Below, piece by piece: positions 1 through 9,236 of a DNA stretch of 64,000 bases. Origin of the DNA: Sva-07 sp963752815 (GTDB lineage Bacteria; Actinomycetota; Acidimicrobiia; Acidimicrobiales; Ilumatobacteraceae); the NCBI GenBank assembly GCA_963752815.1, contig CAVVZI010000011.1, forward strand, positions 11,997-75,996, read 5' to 3'. Under the pieces are notes generated by a model that ran no database searches, was not told the DNA's origin, and saw only the letters and a program-made list of their open reading frames with translations. A program made the position numbers and the translations under genes. Position 1 is the first letter of the stretch; every line of letters begins with the position of its first letter.

Positions 1-1
1 C

Positions 2-235
2 GTTCCGATCGAGAACGTGTATCCGGACCTCGACGTGGTCGAGCAATCCCCGACCTGCGGGTACACGTACCGCACGTCGTCACCCGACGATGCGCCGTAC
101 CGGTTGACGATCACCACCACCTGGCGGTTGCCGTACGAGTCGAGCGAAGGTGCCGGCGAAATCCCACCATTGGAGCGCAGCGTCACCATCGACTACGACG
201 TCGATGAAGTTCAAACCGTCGGCGTCCGGGGCTGA
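2..235 (+). CDS. C-terminal fragment of an unrecognised protein (cut by window start)
   Basis: The frame is open from the first bases of the window and ends with TGA at 233-235, so only about 77 C-terminal residues are visible. The fragment has one Cys-containing CGYTYR segment followed by a Thr-rich, beta-strand-like stretch (LTITTTWRLPYES). This resembles the extracellular tail of secreted actinobacterial proteins, but I do not recognise a family. The real start lies outside the window. The following toxin-antitoxin pair has its own promoter, so no operon link is implied. Confidence 0.5.
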   Translation, partial: VPIENVYPDLDVVEQSPTCGYTYRTSSPDDAPYRLTITTTWRLPYESSEGAGEIPPLERSVTIDYDVDEVQTVGVRG

Positions 236-251
236 GTCGCCGGAAAGCGAA

Positions 252-272
252 ATGTGCTACATTGAAGCACAT
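252..272 (+). promoter_or_regulatory. Operator-like palindrome around the -10 of the first toxin-antitoxin operon
   Basis: Arms ATGTGCT (252-258) and AGCACAT (266-272) form a perfect inverted repeat with a 7-nt spacer. It encloses a TACATT -10-like hexamer (258-263) and runs into the antitoxin ATG at 271. Type II antitoxins usually autorepress at such sites. The fit to a leaderless promoter (7 nt from hexamer to ATG) supports this start. Confidence 0.55.
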
Positions 273-537
273 GTCGGAGATCGTCGGGATTCGGGCGCTC
301 AAGCAGAACGCGTCGGCGGTCGTCGCCGCCGCCGCGGCAGGTGACATCGTGACGATCACCGATCGGGGCCGCCCGGTGGCTCGGATGACGGCAATCGCCT
401 CGTCCCGGCTGGCCGAGTTGATCGAGTCGGGACGTGCGCGACCGCCCCGTCGAGCGATCTCCTCATTGCCAGCGCCGGCACCCGGGCCGAGCCTCTCTGA
501 GGCCCTCGCCGCGATGCGCGACGCCGAACGATTCTGA
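271..537 (+). CDS. Phd/YefM-type antitoxin
   Basis: An 88-residue protein whose N-terminal half (VGIRALKQNASAVVAAAAAG, then VTITDRGRPVARM) has the Phd/YefM fold signature: a dimeric, DNA-binding antitoxin domain. The C-terminal half (about residues 50-88) is Arg/Pro-rich and would wrap the cognate toxin. ATG 271 is preferred over the upstream in-frame TTG at 262, because ATG 271 sits 7 nt from a -10-like TACATT and abuts the operator palindrome. The stop is 1 nt before the GTG of the PIN toxin, so the two are co-translated. Expected role: neutralise the downstream PIN RNase and repress the operon. Confidence 0.8.
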   Translation: MSEIVGIRALKQNASAVVAAAAAGDIVTITDRGRPVARMTAIASSRLAELIESGRARPPRRAISSLPAPAPGPSLSEALAAMRDAERF

Positions 538-538
538 C

Positions 539-931
539 GTGGCGCACTACGTCGACACGTCGGCGCTGGTCAAGCTCGTCGTAGCCGAGCCGGAAACCGA
601 AGCGCTGCGAGCGTGGTTGACCGAGGCGGAACCGACCCTCGTCGCATGTGACCTCGTCCGCACCGAGCTGCTGCGAACGGTTCGGCGAGCTGCTCCGGAT
701 CGCGTCGTCGACGCCCGCGACGTGCTCGACGCGATCACGCTGGTCGAGGTGACGCCAGCGGTCTTCGAAGCCGCCGGACGTCTCGACCCGTCGACACTTC
801 GAACGCTTGACGCGGTGCATCTGGCGTCTGCCCTCGATCTCGGCGACGACCTCGACGCGTTCGTGACCTACGACGACCGGCTCGCGTCGGCGGCTGAACT
901 CTGCGGTGTGCGCGTGATCGCCCCACGCTGA
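539..931 (+). CDS. vapC: PIN-domain ribonuclease toxin (VapC family)
   Basis: A 130-residue PIN domain. The four acidic metal-binding positions are visible: the Asp of YVDTSALVK near the N-terminus, the Glu of RTELLR, the Asp of LDAVHLASALD and the Asp of VTYDDRLA. VapC proteins are Mg-dependent RNases that cleave tRNA or rRNA when the antitoxin is lost. GTG 539 directly follows the antitoxin stop and gives the standard VapC N-terminus (AHYVDTSALVKL). A longer frame opens upstream at 434 but overlaps the antitoxin. Pairing of a Phd-type antitoxin with a PIN toxin is common. Confidence 0.88.
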   Translation: MAHYVDTSALVKLVVAEPETEALRAWLTEAEPTLVACDLVRTELLRTVRRAAPDRVVDARDVLDAITLVEVTPAVFEAAGRLDPSTLRTLDAVHLASALDLGDDLDAFVTYDDRLASAAELCGVRVIAPR

Positions 932-985
932 CCCGCCCCGATCACGCGCCCTGCGGATGGCAACACGACCGACATCCGGACGTCT

Positions 986-1024
986 GGGCGCGATTTCGTT
1001 CGGGAAGCGATCGGATTCGCGCCC
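986..1024. repeat. Dispersed palindrome family P3, copy 1
   Basis: Arms GGGCGCGA (986-993) and TCGCGCCC (1017-1024) enclose a loop containing CGTTCGGG and GATCGGA. The copy at 38389-38437 has the same order of blocks (GGGCGC, CGTTCGG, GATCG, TCGCGCCCGA), so this is a repeat family and not a one-off hairpin. It lies between the convergent vapC and methyltransferase genes and could also act as a terminator, although no U-run follows. Confidence 0.5.
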
Positions 1025-1085
1025 GAACCTTCGAGCGGGCTCGGGCGGCGGTCCGGGCGAGGATCGCTCGCGGCCGTCGGATCGC

Positions 1086-1715
1086 TCACGGGCGTTCGGC
1101 GACGACGAGCATCTGTCCGGCGAGCGGCCGGTACGGCAGCTTGAGATAGAGCGGCACGAGTCGATGACCGAACGACAGCTTCGACTTCATCGTCAGGGGC
1201 AGGAAGCGCGGCTCGGAATGGACGACCGTCAGGCCGCGGGCGGCGACGAGATCCTCCAGCGAGCGGTCGGTCCACACGGTGCGGTGCGTGTAGTCGTCGA
1301 AGTACCGGTGCGGATCGAGGCGGAAGTTCGGCTGCACGAGGATCAGCCGCCCGCCCGGCGAGAGCACCCGGCCGATGTCGACGAGGAGCGCGTCGATCGT
1401 GTCGTGGTCGAGGTGCTCGAGGAAGTTGCTGGCGAACACCGTGGCGAACTCGCCGTCGGCGAAGCGGGAGAGGTCCGTGGCGTCGCCGACGATCGCCTCG
1501 ACGTCAGCGCCGGCCAGTTCAGGCAGCGACGGATTGGTGTCGACCGCCACCTTGCGGCGGGCGTCGATCGACCGCAGGAAGTCCGAGTAACCCGCAGCGA
1601 GATCGAGCACCGCGCCGTCCGGATCGACCCACCGCTGCAGGTACGTGCCGACGTGCTGCCACACCGCGGCTCGCGCCGGATCGTGCGTCAGGCGCGTGGC
1701 GTAGTACTCGTTCAC
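1086..1715 (-). CDS. Class I SAM-dependent methyltransferase (Methyltransf_11 type)
   Basis: A 209-residue protein with a Rossmann methyltransferase core. VLDLAAGYSDFLRSI is a motif I equivalent (glycine-poor but in place), KVAVDTNPSL gives the acidic end of beta-2, FASNFLEHLDHD is motif IV, and LSPGGRLILVQPN is the post-motif III strand. The substrate is unknown. HLDHD and the YFDDYTHRTVW region resemble methyltransferases found in glycan or surface-polymer clusters. GTG 1715 is chosen because a TAGGGT -10 lies 9 nt upstream. It follows aceE on the same strand but is separated from it by a 12-bp hairpin and has its own promoter. Confidence 0.75.
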   Translation of the reverse strand: MNEYYATRLTHDPARAAVWQHVGTYLQRWVDPDGAVLDLAAGYSDFLRSIDARRKVAVDTNPSLPELAGADVEAIVGDATDLSRFADGEFATVFASNFLEHLDHDTIDALLVDIGRVLSPGGRLILVQPNFRLDPHRYFDDYTHRTVWTDRSLEDLVAARGLTVVHSEPRFLPLTMKSKLSFGHRLVPLYLKLPYRPLAGQMLVVAERP

Positions 1716-1724
1716 GGTCGGCTC

Positions 1725-1730
1725 ACCCTA
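1725..1730 (-). promoter_or_regulatory. -10 hexamer TAGGGT, leaderless position
   Basis: TAGGGT on the minus strand ends 9 nt before the GTG at 1715. This fits transcription starting at or next to the start codon of the methyltransferase. Confidence 0.4.
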
Positions 1731-1740
1731 TTCGTCGCAA

Positions 1741-1773
1741 CCTGTTGCGCGGTGCCTGACCCCGCGCGACAGG
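1741..1773 (-). terminator. Hairpin immediately after aceE
   Basis: CCTGTTGCGCGG (1741-1752) pairs with CCGCGCGACAGG (1762-1773) over 12 positions with one G-T wobble and a 9-nt loop. It begins right after the aceE stop codon (1774-1776, minus strand). No U-run follows, so it may be an L-shaped actinobacterial terminator or an RNA-stabilising hairpin. Confidence 0.5.
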
Positions 1774-4498
1774 TCAGGAGAGGAAGGGGTCGGCGGCGTC
1801 GGGGTCGATGTCGTAGCGGGCGATGGCGTCGGCGACGACCGATGCGTCGACGACACCGTCGGCGAGCAGGCCGCTCAGGACGCCGACGACGACGTGGCCG
1901 GTGTCGACCTCGAAGTGGCGGCGCAGTGCCTCCCGGGTGTCGGAGCGGCCCATGCCGTCGGTGCCGAGCGGGACGAACGTGCGGCCCGGCAGGAACCGGA
2001 TGATCTGCTCGGGCACGAGCGTCATGAAGTCGGACACGGCGATGATCGGGCCCGGCGACTCGGCGAGCCGCGACGCGACGAGCGGGACCTTGCGCTCCTG
2101 CGACGGGTGCAGCCGGTTGAACCGCTCGGCGATCATCGCCTCCTCGCGCAACGTCTTGTACGACGTGACCGACCACAGCTCGGCCGCCACGTCGTAGTGC
2201 TCGGCCAGCTCGGCCGCGGCCGCGCGGGCCGCGGTGTGGGCGCTGCCGGAGAACAGGATCGTCGCCTGCTTCGACGGCCCTTCGGGCGCGTCGGCCCACT
2301 TGTACAGGCCCTCCACGATCTGCTCGGTCAGCCCCGGCGTGTCGGGCATCGCCGGCATCTCGTAGTTCTCGTTGTACAGGGTGATGTAGTAGAAGACGTC
2401 GGTCAGCTCGGGCGGCCCGCCGCCGTACATCCGGTTGATGCCGGCCTGCACGATCGTGCTCACCTCGTAGGCGAACGCCGGGTCGTAGGCCTGCACCGCC
2501 GGCACCGTCGACGCCAGCACGAGTGAGTGGCCGTCCTGGTGCTGGAGCCCCTCACCGAGCAACGTGGTGCGTCCCGCGGTGGCCGCCATCAGGAAGCCGC
2601 GTGTCCGGGAGTCGGCGGCCTGCCAGATGAGGTCGCCCACCCGCTGGAAGCCGAACATCGAATAGAACGTGAAGAACGGCAGCATCGGCACGCCGCGGGT
2701 GGCGTACGCCGTGCCGGCGGCGATGAAGCTCGCCATCGAGCCGGCCTCGGTGATGCCCTCCTCGAGGATCTGCCCCTTGACCGACTCGGAATAGCTGAGC
2801 AGCAGGTCGTGGTCGACCGACTCGTACTTCTGGCCCTGCGACGGCGTAGATGTTCAACTCGCGGAACAGGGCGTCCATCCCGAACGTGCGGGCCTCGTCG
2901 GGGATGATCGGCACGACCCGCGGGCCGATGTGCGCGTCGCGGCAGAGTCCGCGCAGCAGGCGGGTGAAGCCCATCGTGGTCGACACCTCCTGCCCGTTCG
3001 ACCCGGCACGCAGCTCGGCGAACGGCTTGTCGTCGGGCAGCTCCATCCGGCGGCGGGCGACCGTGGAGCGCTTGGGGAGCGAGCCGTCGAGCGCCTTGCG
3101 TCGCTCCATCATGTACTGGTACTCGATCGAGTCCTTCGCCGGCCGGAAGTACGGCGGGTTCTTGTCGTCGATCGAGTCATCGGGGATCTCGTCGTGCAGG
3201 TACAGGCGGTCGCGCAGGTCGAGCAGCTGGTCCTTGGTCATCTTCTTGATCTGGTGCGTCGCGTTGCGGCCCTCGAAGCCCGGGCCGAGCGTCCAGCCCT
3301 TGATCGTCTTGCAGAGGATCACCGTCGGCCGGCCCGACCCGAGGTTCTCGGTCGCCGCCTTGTACGCCGCATAGAGCTTGCGGTAGTCGTGGCCGCCGCG
3401 GGGCAGGTTGACGAGGTCGTCGTCGGACAGGTGCGACACCATCTGCCGCAACCGTTCGTCGGGGCCGAAGAAGTTGTCGCGGATGTAGGCACCGCTCTCG
3501 ATGCCGTACCGCTGGAACTGCCCGTCGACGGTGTTGTTCATCTGGTTGAGCAGCACGCCGTCCTTGTCCTGGGCGAGCAGCTCGTCCCACTTCGAGCCCC
3601 AGATGACCTTGATCACGTTCCACCCGGCCCCGCGGAACGTGGCCTCGAGCTCCTGGATGATCTTGCCGTTGCCGCGCACCGGGCCGTCGAGCCGCTGCAG
3701 GTTGCAGTTGACGACGAACACGAGGTTGTCGAGCTGCTCGCGCGAGGCGAGCGAGATCGCGCCGAGCGTCTCGGGCTCGTCGCACTCACCGTCACCGAGG
3801 AACGCCCACACCCGGCTGCCGCTCGTGTCGTCGATCTGACGGTTCTGGAGGTACCGGTTGAAGCGGGCGTGGTAGAGCGCGGTGATCGGGCCGAGGCCCA
3901 TCGACACGGTCGGGAACTCCCAGAAGTCGGGCATCAGCCGGGGATGCGGGTACGACGACAGGCCGCGCCCGCCGCGCCCGATCTCCTGGCGGAAGTGATC
4001 GAGGTCGTCGTCGGTCAGGCGACCCTCGAGGTAGGCGCGGGCGTAGATGCCGGGCGCGGCGTGGCCCTGGAAGTACACGTGGTCGCCGGGCGTCCCGTCG
4101 TCCTTGCCGCGGAAGAAGTGGTTGAAGCCGATCTCGTACAGCGACGCCGAGCTGGCGAACGTCGACAGGTGGCCGCCGATCCCGTCGGCGTGCTTGTTCG
4201 CCTTGACGACCATCATCGCCGCGTTCCAGCGCACGAAGGCCCGGATGCGCCGCTCGATGTGTTCGTCGCCGGGGAACCACGGCTCCTCCTCGCGGGGGAT
4301 CGTGTTGACGTACGGCGTCGACACGGTGGCGGGGAAGGAGATCTGGGTGTCGTTCGCCCGCTCCATCAGGCGGCTCAGCAGGTAGCGCGCCCGGGTCTTG
4401 CCGTGGGTGTCGACGATGGCGTCGAGGCTGTCGAGCCACTCGGCGGTCTCGCTCGGATCGATGTCTGGCAGCTGATGTACATGGCCGTCGAAGATCAT
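1774..4498 (-). CDS. aceE: Pyruvate dehydrogenase E1, homodimeric type (one frameshift)
   Basis: After correcting one extra base near 2840 the product is about 907 residues, the usual AceE length. It decarboxylates pyruvate with thiamine diphosphate and passes the acetyl group to lipoyl-E2. Seen: DIDPSETAEWLDSLDA at the N-terminus, the TPP-binding GDGECDEPETLGAI around residue 235, an NLQRLDGPVRGNGKI segment, and the C-terminal transketolase part (TFYSMFGFQRVGDLIWQAAD; GTDGMGRSDTREALR). At the break the reading changes from ELNIYAV to the expected ELNIYASQGQKYES when one base is dropped (GCCGTCG to GCGTCG), so I treat it as a sequence error. It stands alone, divergent from rnhA. Its E2 and E3 partners are at 14.5-17.4 kb. 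Confidence 0.9.
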
Positions 4499-4513
4499 CC
4501 CGACATTCTCGCA

Positions 4514-4519
4514 GTATTA
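4514..4519 (-). promoter_or_regulatory. -10 hexamer TAATAC upstream of aceE
   Basis: TAATAC on the minus strand lies 15 nt before the aceE ATG (4498). The predicted start of transcription would leave only a few untranslated bases. The 90-bp gap to rnhA must hold both divergent promoters. Confidence 0.4.
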
Positions 4520-4573
4520 CCGACCGGTACGCGCCGAACCCGGGGGCCGAGCCGGGTGCCGCGCCCACCCCAC

Positions 4574-4579
4574 TATGTT
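4574..4579 (+). promoter_or_regulatory. -10 hexamer TATGTT upstream of rnhA
   Basis: TATGTT ends 9 nt before the rnhA ATG (4589), consistent with a leaderless transcript. Confidence 0.4.
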
Positions 4580-4588
4580 GCTCCCCCG

Positions 4589-5038
4589 ATGGGAGCACTC
4601 GTGATCTACACCGACGGTGCCTGCAGCGGCAATCCCGGCCCCGGCGGCTGGGCGTGGGCGACGGCGCCCGACGGAGAACCGCACGGAGCCGGCGGCGAGG
4701 TGCGGACGACCAACCAGCGCATGGAGATCTTCGCCGTGCTCGACGCGCTGCGGACCCACGCCTCCCTCGCCGACGAGCACGGCAGCCCGATGCCGATCGA
4801 GATCGTGTCCGACTCGACCTACGTCGTGAACTGCTTCCGCGACAAGTGGTGGGTGAAGTGGGAACGCAACGGGTGGCAGAACTCGAAGAAGCAGGCGGTG
4901 GCCAACGTCGATCTCTGGAAACCGCTGATCGAGCTCGTCCGGAGCAACAACGTGACGTTCCGCTGGGTCAAGGGCCACAGCGGCGATCGCCTGAACGACC
5001 TCGTCGACCGCCTCGCCGTCGCCGCCGTCCCCCGCTGA
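4589..5038 (+). CDS. rnhA: Ribonuclease HI
   Basis: A 149-residue protein that degrades the RNA strand of RNA-DNA hybrids in the cytoplasm. All four catalytic acidic residues are visible: Asp in VIYTDGACSGNPGPGGW, Glu in NQRMEIFAVL, Asp in IVSDSTYVV and Asp in RLNDLVDRLA. The basic handle region (DKWWVKWERNGWQNSKKQAV) and the VKGHSGD loop with its conserved His are also present, so this is the full bacterial RNase HI layout. The much longer open frame upstream of ATG 4589 is antisense to aceE and is not part of the gene. Confidence 0.96.
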   Translation: MGALVIYTDGACSGNPGPGGWAWATAPDGEPHGAGGEVRTTNQRMEIFAVLDALRTHASLADEHGSPMPIEIVSDSTYVVNCFRDKWWVKWERNGWQNSKKQAVANVDLWKPLIELVRSNNVTFRWVKGHSGDRLNDLVDRLAVAAVPR

Positions 5039-5068
5039 CCCGACAACGACCCGCCGACCGGCTCAAAT

Positions 5069-5126
5069 CCTCGTTTGCGTCGGGATTTCGGAGACCCGGC
5101 CCTCACAAATCCCGACGCAAACGAGG
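5069..5126. repeat. Dispersed palindrome family P2, copy 1
   Basis: A perfect 20-bp inverted repeat (5069-5088 with 5107-5126) around an 18-nt loop. The core is GTTTGCGTCGGGATTT. Related palindromes are at 43403-43460 and 55245-55303. It lies in the gap between rnhA and the SpoIID-like gene. Confidence 0.75.
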
Positions 5127-5168
5127 GTTGGACGGGTGTGATGGCGAAGGGCGCGAGGGCGTCGGGGT

Positions 5169-5174
5169 TACAGT
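5169..5174 (+). promoter_or_regulatory. -10 hexamer TACAGT upstream of the SpoIID-like gene
   Basis: TACAGT ends 8 nt before ATG 5183. This supports that start, which gives a signal peptide, although the frame breaks shortly afterwards. Confidence 0.4.
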
Positions 5175-5182
5175 TTCGGGCC

Positions 5183-8100
5183 ATGCGTCGTGTTGGGCTG
5201 ATGCTGGCGGCTGTGCTGGCGACCCTGGTGGGCAGCGTCCGTCGTGGCGTTGCCGAACCAGGGCGCCCCGGCCGAGGCCGCCGGCAACGACGTGATCGCG
5301 ATCGTCATCGAAGGCACCGGCAACGGTCACGGCCGCGGCATGAGCCAGTGGGGCGCCTACGGCTGGGCGGTCGAGCACGGCTGGAGCTGGGACCAGATCC
5401 TCGACTGGTACTACGGCGGCACGGCGATGGGCGACGCCGACGTCAACAGCCGGATGACCGTCCGCCTGCTCGGCCTCGACAACTCGCCCTCCGTCGGCGT
5501 GGTCTCCTACTCCGGGGGCGTGATCTGGAACGGGCAGGCGTCGCCGTACGTCTCGATGCGGGCCGAGTGGAACGGTGCGTCGTTCAACCTGTACGGCAGC
5601 GGCGCCGCCACCTGCGCGGCCGAGACCCTCCTCGGCCAGGTCGGCGGCGTGTCGTTCACGACGGCGACGGGGGAGGTCAGCAACTCGAGCGCACCCGCAG
5701 CGATCGGCGTGTGTGAACCGAACGGGTCGGTCACCCACTACCGCGGATCGATCGACGTCACGAACCCGGCAGGCGTGCGGGTCGTCAACAGCCTGCGCAC
5801 GGAGGACTACCTCCGCGGCGTCGTCCCCGCGAGGTCGCCGCCAGCTGGGCCGATGCCGGCGGAGGCGCCGGCGCCAACGCCGTGCGCGCCCAGGCCGTCG
5901 CCGCCCGCTCGTACTCGCTCGCCCAGAATCGCTACCCGTACGCCAAGACGTGCGACACCACCGCGTGCCAGGCCTACGACGGCGCCGCGACACGCACGTC
6001 GGTCGACGCCCAGCCCCTGCTGCTCGAGGACAACCGCAGCAATCAGGCCGTCGTCGCGACGGCGGGCAAGATCCGTGTCGCGGGCGGTGGGATCGTCTCG
6101 ACCGAGTTCTCGGCATCGAACGGGCCCCGCACGGCCGGCGGATCGTTCCCCGTCCGCGACGACGCCGGAGGCGACGGCACGGCGCTGAATCCGAACCACC
6201 GGTGGACGCGAATCCTCGACGCCGACACCCTCGCGGCGACGTACGGGCTCGGTTCGATCACGTCGGCGCAGATGGTCGAGGCGGCCGACCCCCAATACCG
6301 GATCTACGACGGCATCTGGTACAACGACCTCGTCCTGACGGGGTCGAACGGAAACACGTTCCGCCAGCAGGCATGGGACTTCCGCGGCGCCAACGGGCTG
6401 CCGTCGCCGGGCTTCACCGTGCGCGTGGTCACGAGGAACTCGACGAACGCGACGATGGCGTTCATCGGCGACTCGATCGGCGTCGGGGTCGCCGGTTCCG
6501 ACACGGCCCCGCTCCGGATCGTGACCGACGGGACGTTCGCGTCGTCGTCGTTCGACTCGGCCGTCAACCGGCGCACCAACGTCGCCGACCGCCACCGTGT
6601 CGAGCGGCGTGCAGGTCGCCGCCTCGCTTCCGGCGAACCTCGACCTCGCCGTCGTCGAGCTCGGGTACAACGACCCGCCGTCGGGGTTCGCGGCCGACAT
6701 CGACGCGATGATGTCCACGCTCACCGCCCGCGGGGTGAAACGCGTCGTGTGGGTCAACATGGCCGAGTACCGCACCGCGGCCGACGGGAGTTCGTTCTAC
6801 CGCGCGTCGAACGCGGCGCTGAACGCAGCCCGCGCGCGCTGGCCCAACCTCGACGTCGCCCTGTGGAGCCAGGCGAGCTCGGTGTCGGAACACGTGCGCT
6901 GGTTCGCCAGCGACGGGGTCCACCTCACCACGACCGGCAACGCACAGTTCTCGCTCTGGCTGCGCGACTACGTGGCCGGGGGATCGAAGACGTCGGCGCG
7001 GCGCCTCTTCGCCAATCAACGAGTCGAGCTGCAGGTCGTCGGCGAGACGGTCACGGGCGCCAACGGGGCCGTGGGTATCGTGCCGGGGGACGCCTCGGCG
7101 GTCGCCCTGAACATCACCGGGGTCGAGCCCGACGAAGCCGGATACATGACGGTGTGGCCCTGCGACGTGCCGCGACCGGAAGCGTCGAACCTCAACTTCA
7201 CCACCGGCGCGGTGGTGGCCAACGGGGTGATCGCGCCGATCGGTGCGAGCGGCAAGGTCTGCATCTACTCGAACCAGGCGAGCCACCTCCTCGTCGACAT
7301 CGCCGGTTGGTTCGCGGGCGGCGATGCCGCCACCGCGGCGTTCATCGGCACCACCCCGAACCGGTTCATCGACACCCGCAACGCGATCGGCACGCCGAAG
7401 GCCCGGCTGCCGGCGAACGGGGTACTGCGCGTGCCGATGGCCGGCGCCGCCGTGCTCCGCACCGACGGCACGCCGGCGAACATCCCCGCCGGCTCGCCCG
7501 CCGTCGCCGTGAACGTCACCGCCGTCAACCCGTCGGCCGCCGGCTACCTGACCGTGTGGCCCTGCGGCACGCCCATGCCCGTCGCGTCGAACGTCAACTT
7601 CACGAAGGGTGCCAACGTCGCCAACGGCGTCGTCGCACCGGTCGGACCCGACGGCGGGATCTGCATCTACTCGAACCAGCAGACCGACATCCTCGTCGAC
7701 GTGCTCGGCTGGTTCGGTGGGGGAGCGGGGACTCCGCCGTTCGTCGGTGCCGTGCCCCTGCGCCTGGTCGACACCCGCAACGCGATCGGCGGCCCGACCG
7801 GCCGCATCACGCCCAGCACTCCGCGGGCGGTCCCGGTGCGCGGCGTCACGCTCACCGTGAACGGTGCGGCCCAGGCCGTGCCGGCTGATGCCACCGCCGT
7901 CGCCCTCAACGTCACCATCGCCGAGGCCGGCGAGGCAGGGTACGCGACCGTGTGGCCCTGCGGCACGGCCCGGCCGGAGGCCTCGAACGTCAACTTCGTC
8001 CGTGGTGGCACCGTTGCGAACGGTGTGGTGGCCCCGATCGGCCCCGACGGATCGGTGTGCGTGTTCTCGGACAAGGACGCGCACCTCATCGTCGACATCT

Positions 8101-8198
8101 CCGGATGGTTCACGGGAGGCAGTTCGCCGGGCTTCACCGGCAACGTTCCGCTCCGCCTGCTCGACACGCGCAACAGCATCGGCCCCGCGCCCATCTGA
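5183..8198 (+). CDS. Secreted SpoIID-like / SGNH hydrolase / repeat protein (three frameshifts)
   Basis: Joining three frames (extra base near 5238, missing C near 5831, extra base near 6587) gives about 1004 residues. Order: signal peptide (MRRVGLMLAAVLATLVGS); SpoIID/LytB domain (GHGRGMSQWGAYGWA; EDYLRGVVPREVAASW; AVRAQAVAARSYSLAQ); SGNH hydrolase (FIGDSIGVGVAG, LGYNDPPS, SDGVHLTTTG with the Asp-x-x-His pair); then three modules of about 130 residues carrying FIDTRNAIG or LVDTRNAIG, GYMTVWPCD, VANGVIAPIG and VDIAGWF. SpoIID proteins act on peptidoglycan glycans. The SGNH part is probably an esterase or deacetylase. The modules look like surface-binding beta repeats and recur in the gene at 48626. 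The conserved motifs run straight across each break, so the breaks look like sequence errors. Confidence 0.8.
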
Positions 8199-8206
8199 TC
8201 GGCTCG

Positions 8207-8269
8207 GTTCGTTCGGGGTCGGGGCCGAAACGAACACGGTGTGCGTTTGGGGTCGGGGCCAGAACGAAC
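8207..8269. repeat. Two direct copies of a GGGGTCGGGGCC unit
   Basis: GGGGTCGGGGCC occurs at 8215-8226 and 8249-8260, each followed by an ACGAAC box. GTTCGTT (8207-8213) also pairs with AACGAAC (8229-8235), so the first unit forms a hairpin. It sits after the surface-protein stop and before the SDR promoter. Confidence 0.4.
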
Positions 8270-8305
8270 CGGGAGCGCGATTACTGCGGAGCGCGGCCCC
8301 GCACG

Positions 8306-8311
8306 TATCTT
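8306..8311 (+). promoter_or_regulatory. -10 hexamer TATCTT upstream of the SDR gene
   Basis: TATCTT ends 7 nt before ATG 8319 and so selects this start over the longer frame opening at 8241. Confidence 0.45.
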
Positions 8312-8318
8312 CGGCGGC

Positions 8319-9095
8319 ATGGACATCACAGGCGCAAGCGCAATCGTCACGGGCGGATCATCGGGAATCGGAGCGGCGACGGCACGCCTGCTCGCGGCAC
8401 GGGGCGCGAAGGTCGTCATCGCCGACCTGCAGGAGGACAAGGGCAACGCCCTCGCCGACGAGATCGGCGGCGCGTTCTGCAAGGTCGACGTCACGAAGAC
8501 CGACGACATCGTCAACGCCGTCGAGATGGCGAAGTCGATGGGTCCGGTCCGCGTGCTCGTCAACTCCGCCGGCATCGGCTGGGCCCAGCGCACGATCGGC
8601 AAGGACGGCACGGTCGATTCGGCCGCCAACCTCGACGCGTTCAAGAAGGTCATCGCGATCAACCTGATCGGCACGTTCGACTGCATCCGCGTCGCCGCCA
8701 GCGCGATGAGCATCACCGAGCCGCTCGAGTACGGCGAGCGGGGAGCGATCGTCAACATCGCGTCGGTCGCCGCGTTCGACGGCCAGATCGGCCAGGCGAG
8801 CTACTCCGCGTCGAAGGGCGGCGTCGTCGGTATGACGCTCCCGGTCGCCCGCGACCTGTCCGCCGTCGGCATCCGCGTCAACACCGTGGCGCCCGGCCTC
8901 ATCGACACGCCGATCTACGGCGAGGGTGAGAACAGCGAGGCGTTCAAGGAGAACCTCCAGAAGGGTGTGCTGTTCCCGAAGCGCCTCGGCGACCCGGAGC
9001 AGCTGGCGTCGATGGTCGTCGAATGCGTCACGAACAGCTACATGAACGCGGAGACGATCCGCGTCGACGGTGGCATCCGCATGCCTCCGAAGTGA
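8319..9095 (+). CDS. SDR dehydrogenase, HSD10 / 3-hydroxyacyl-CoA dehydrogenase type
   Basis: A 258-residue classical short-chain dehydrogenase. Seen: the NAD-binding TGGSSGIG near the N-terminus, acidic IADLQED after beta-2 (NAD rather than NADP preference), NSAGIG, the catalytic Ser in IVNIASVAAFDG, Tyr-x-x-x-Lys in ASYSASKGG, and VNTVAPGLIDTP. The VAAFDGQIGQASYSASKGG block and the C-terminal ETIRVDGGIRM match the HSD17B10-like subgroup, which oxidises 3-hydroxyacyl-CoAs in fatty-acid or branched-chain degradation. The exact substrate cannot be told. It is monocistronic, convergent with argJ. Confidence 0.85.
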   Translation: MDITGASAIVTGGSSGIGAATARLLAARGAKVVIADLQEDKGNALADEIGGAFCKVDVTKTDDIVNAVEMAKSMGPVRVLVNSAGIGWAQRTIGKDGTVDSAANLDAFKKVIAINLIGTFDCIRVAASAMSITEPLEYGERGAIVNIASVAAFDGQIGQASYSASKGGVVGMTLPVARDLSAVGIRVNTVAPGLIDTPIYGEGENSEAFKENLQKGVLFPKRLGDPEQLASMVVECVTNSYMNAETIRVDGGIRMPPK

Positions 9096-9236
9096 CGTCG
9101 TCGATTTGCCCGCTCGACTGCGTTGCGCAGCTCGTCGTTGCCCAAAGGCAACTTCGGCGCCTCGCGCCTTGCCTCGAACAAATGATCGCCGACTCGGAAT
9201 CGAGGATTGATCCGCGTAGCGAGCTCGTCGGACGGG

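Noticed and set aside
2930..4588. Long open frame running into rnhA from the aceE region
   Set aside because: It is antisense to the conserved E1 gene and rnhA has a perfect start at 4589.
5069..5126. Family P2 palindromes as CRISPR repeats
   Set aside because: The copies are tens of kilobases apart, with no array or spacer structure and no cas genes.
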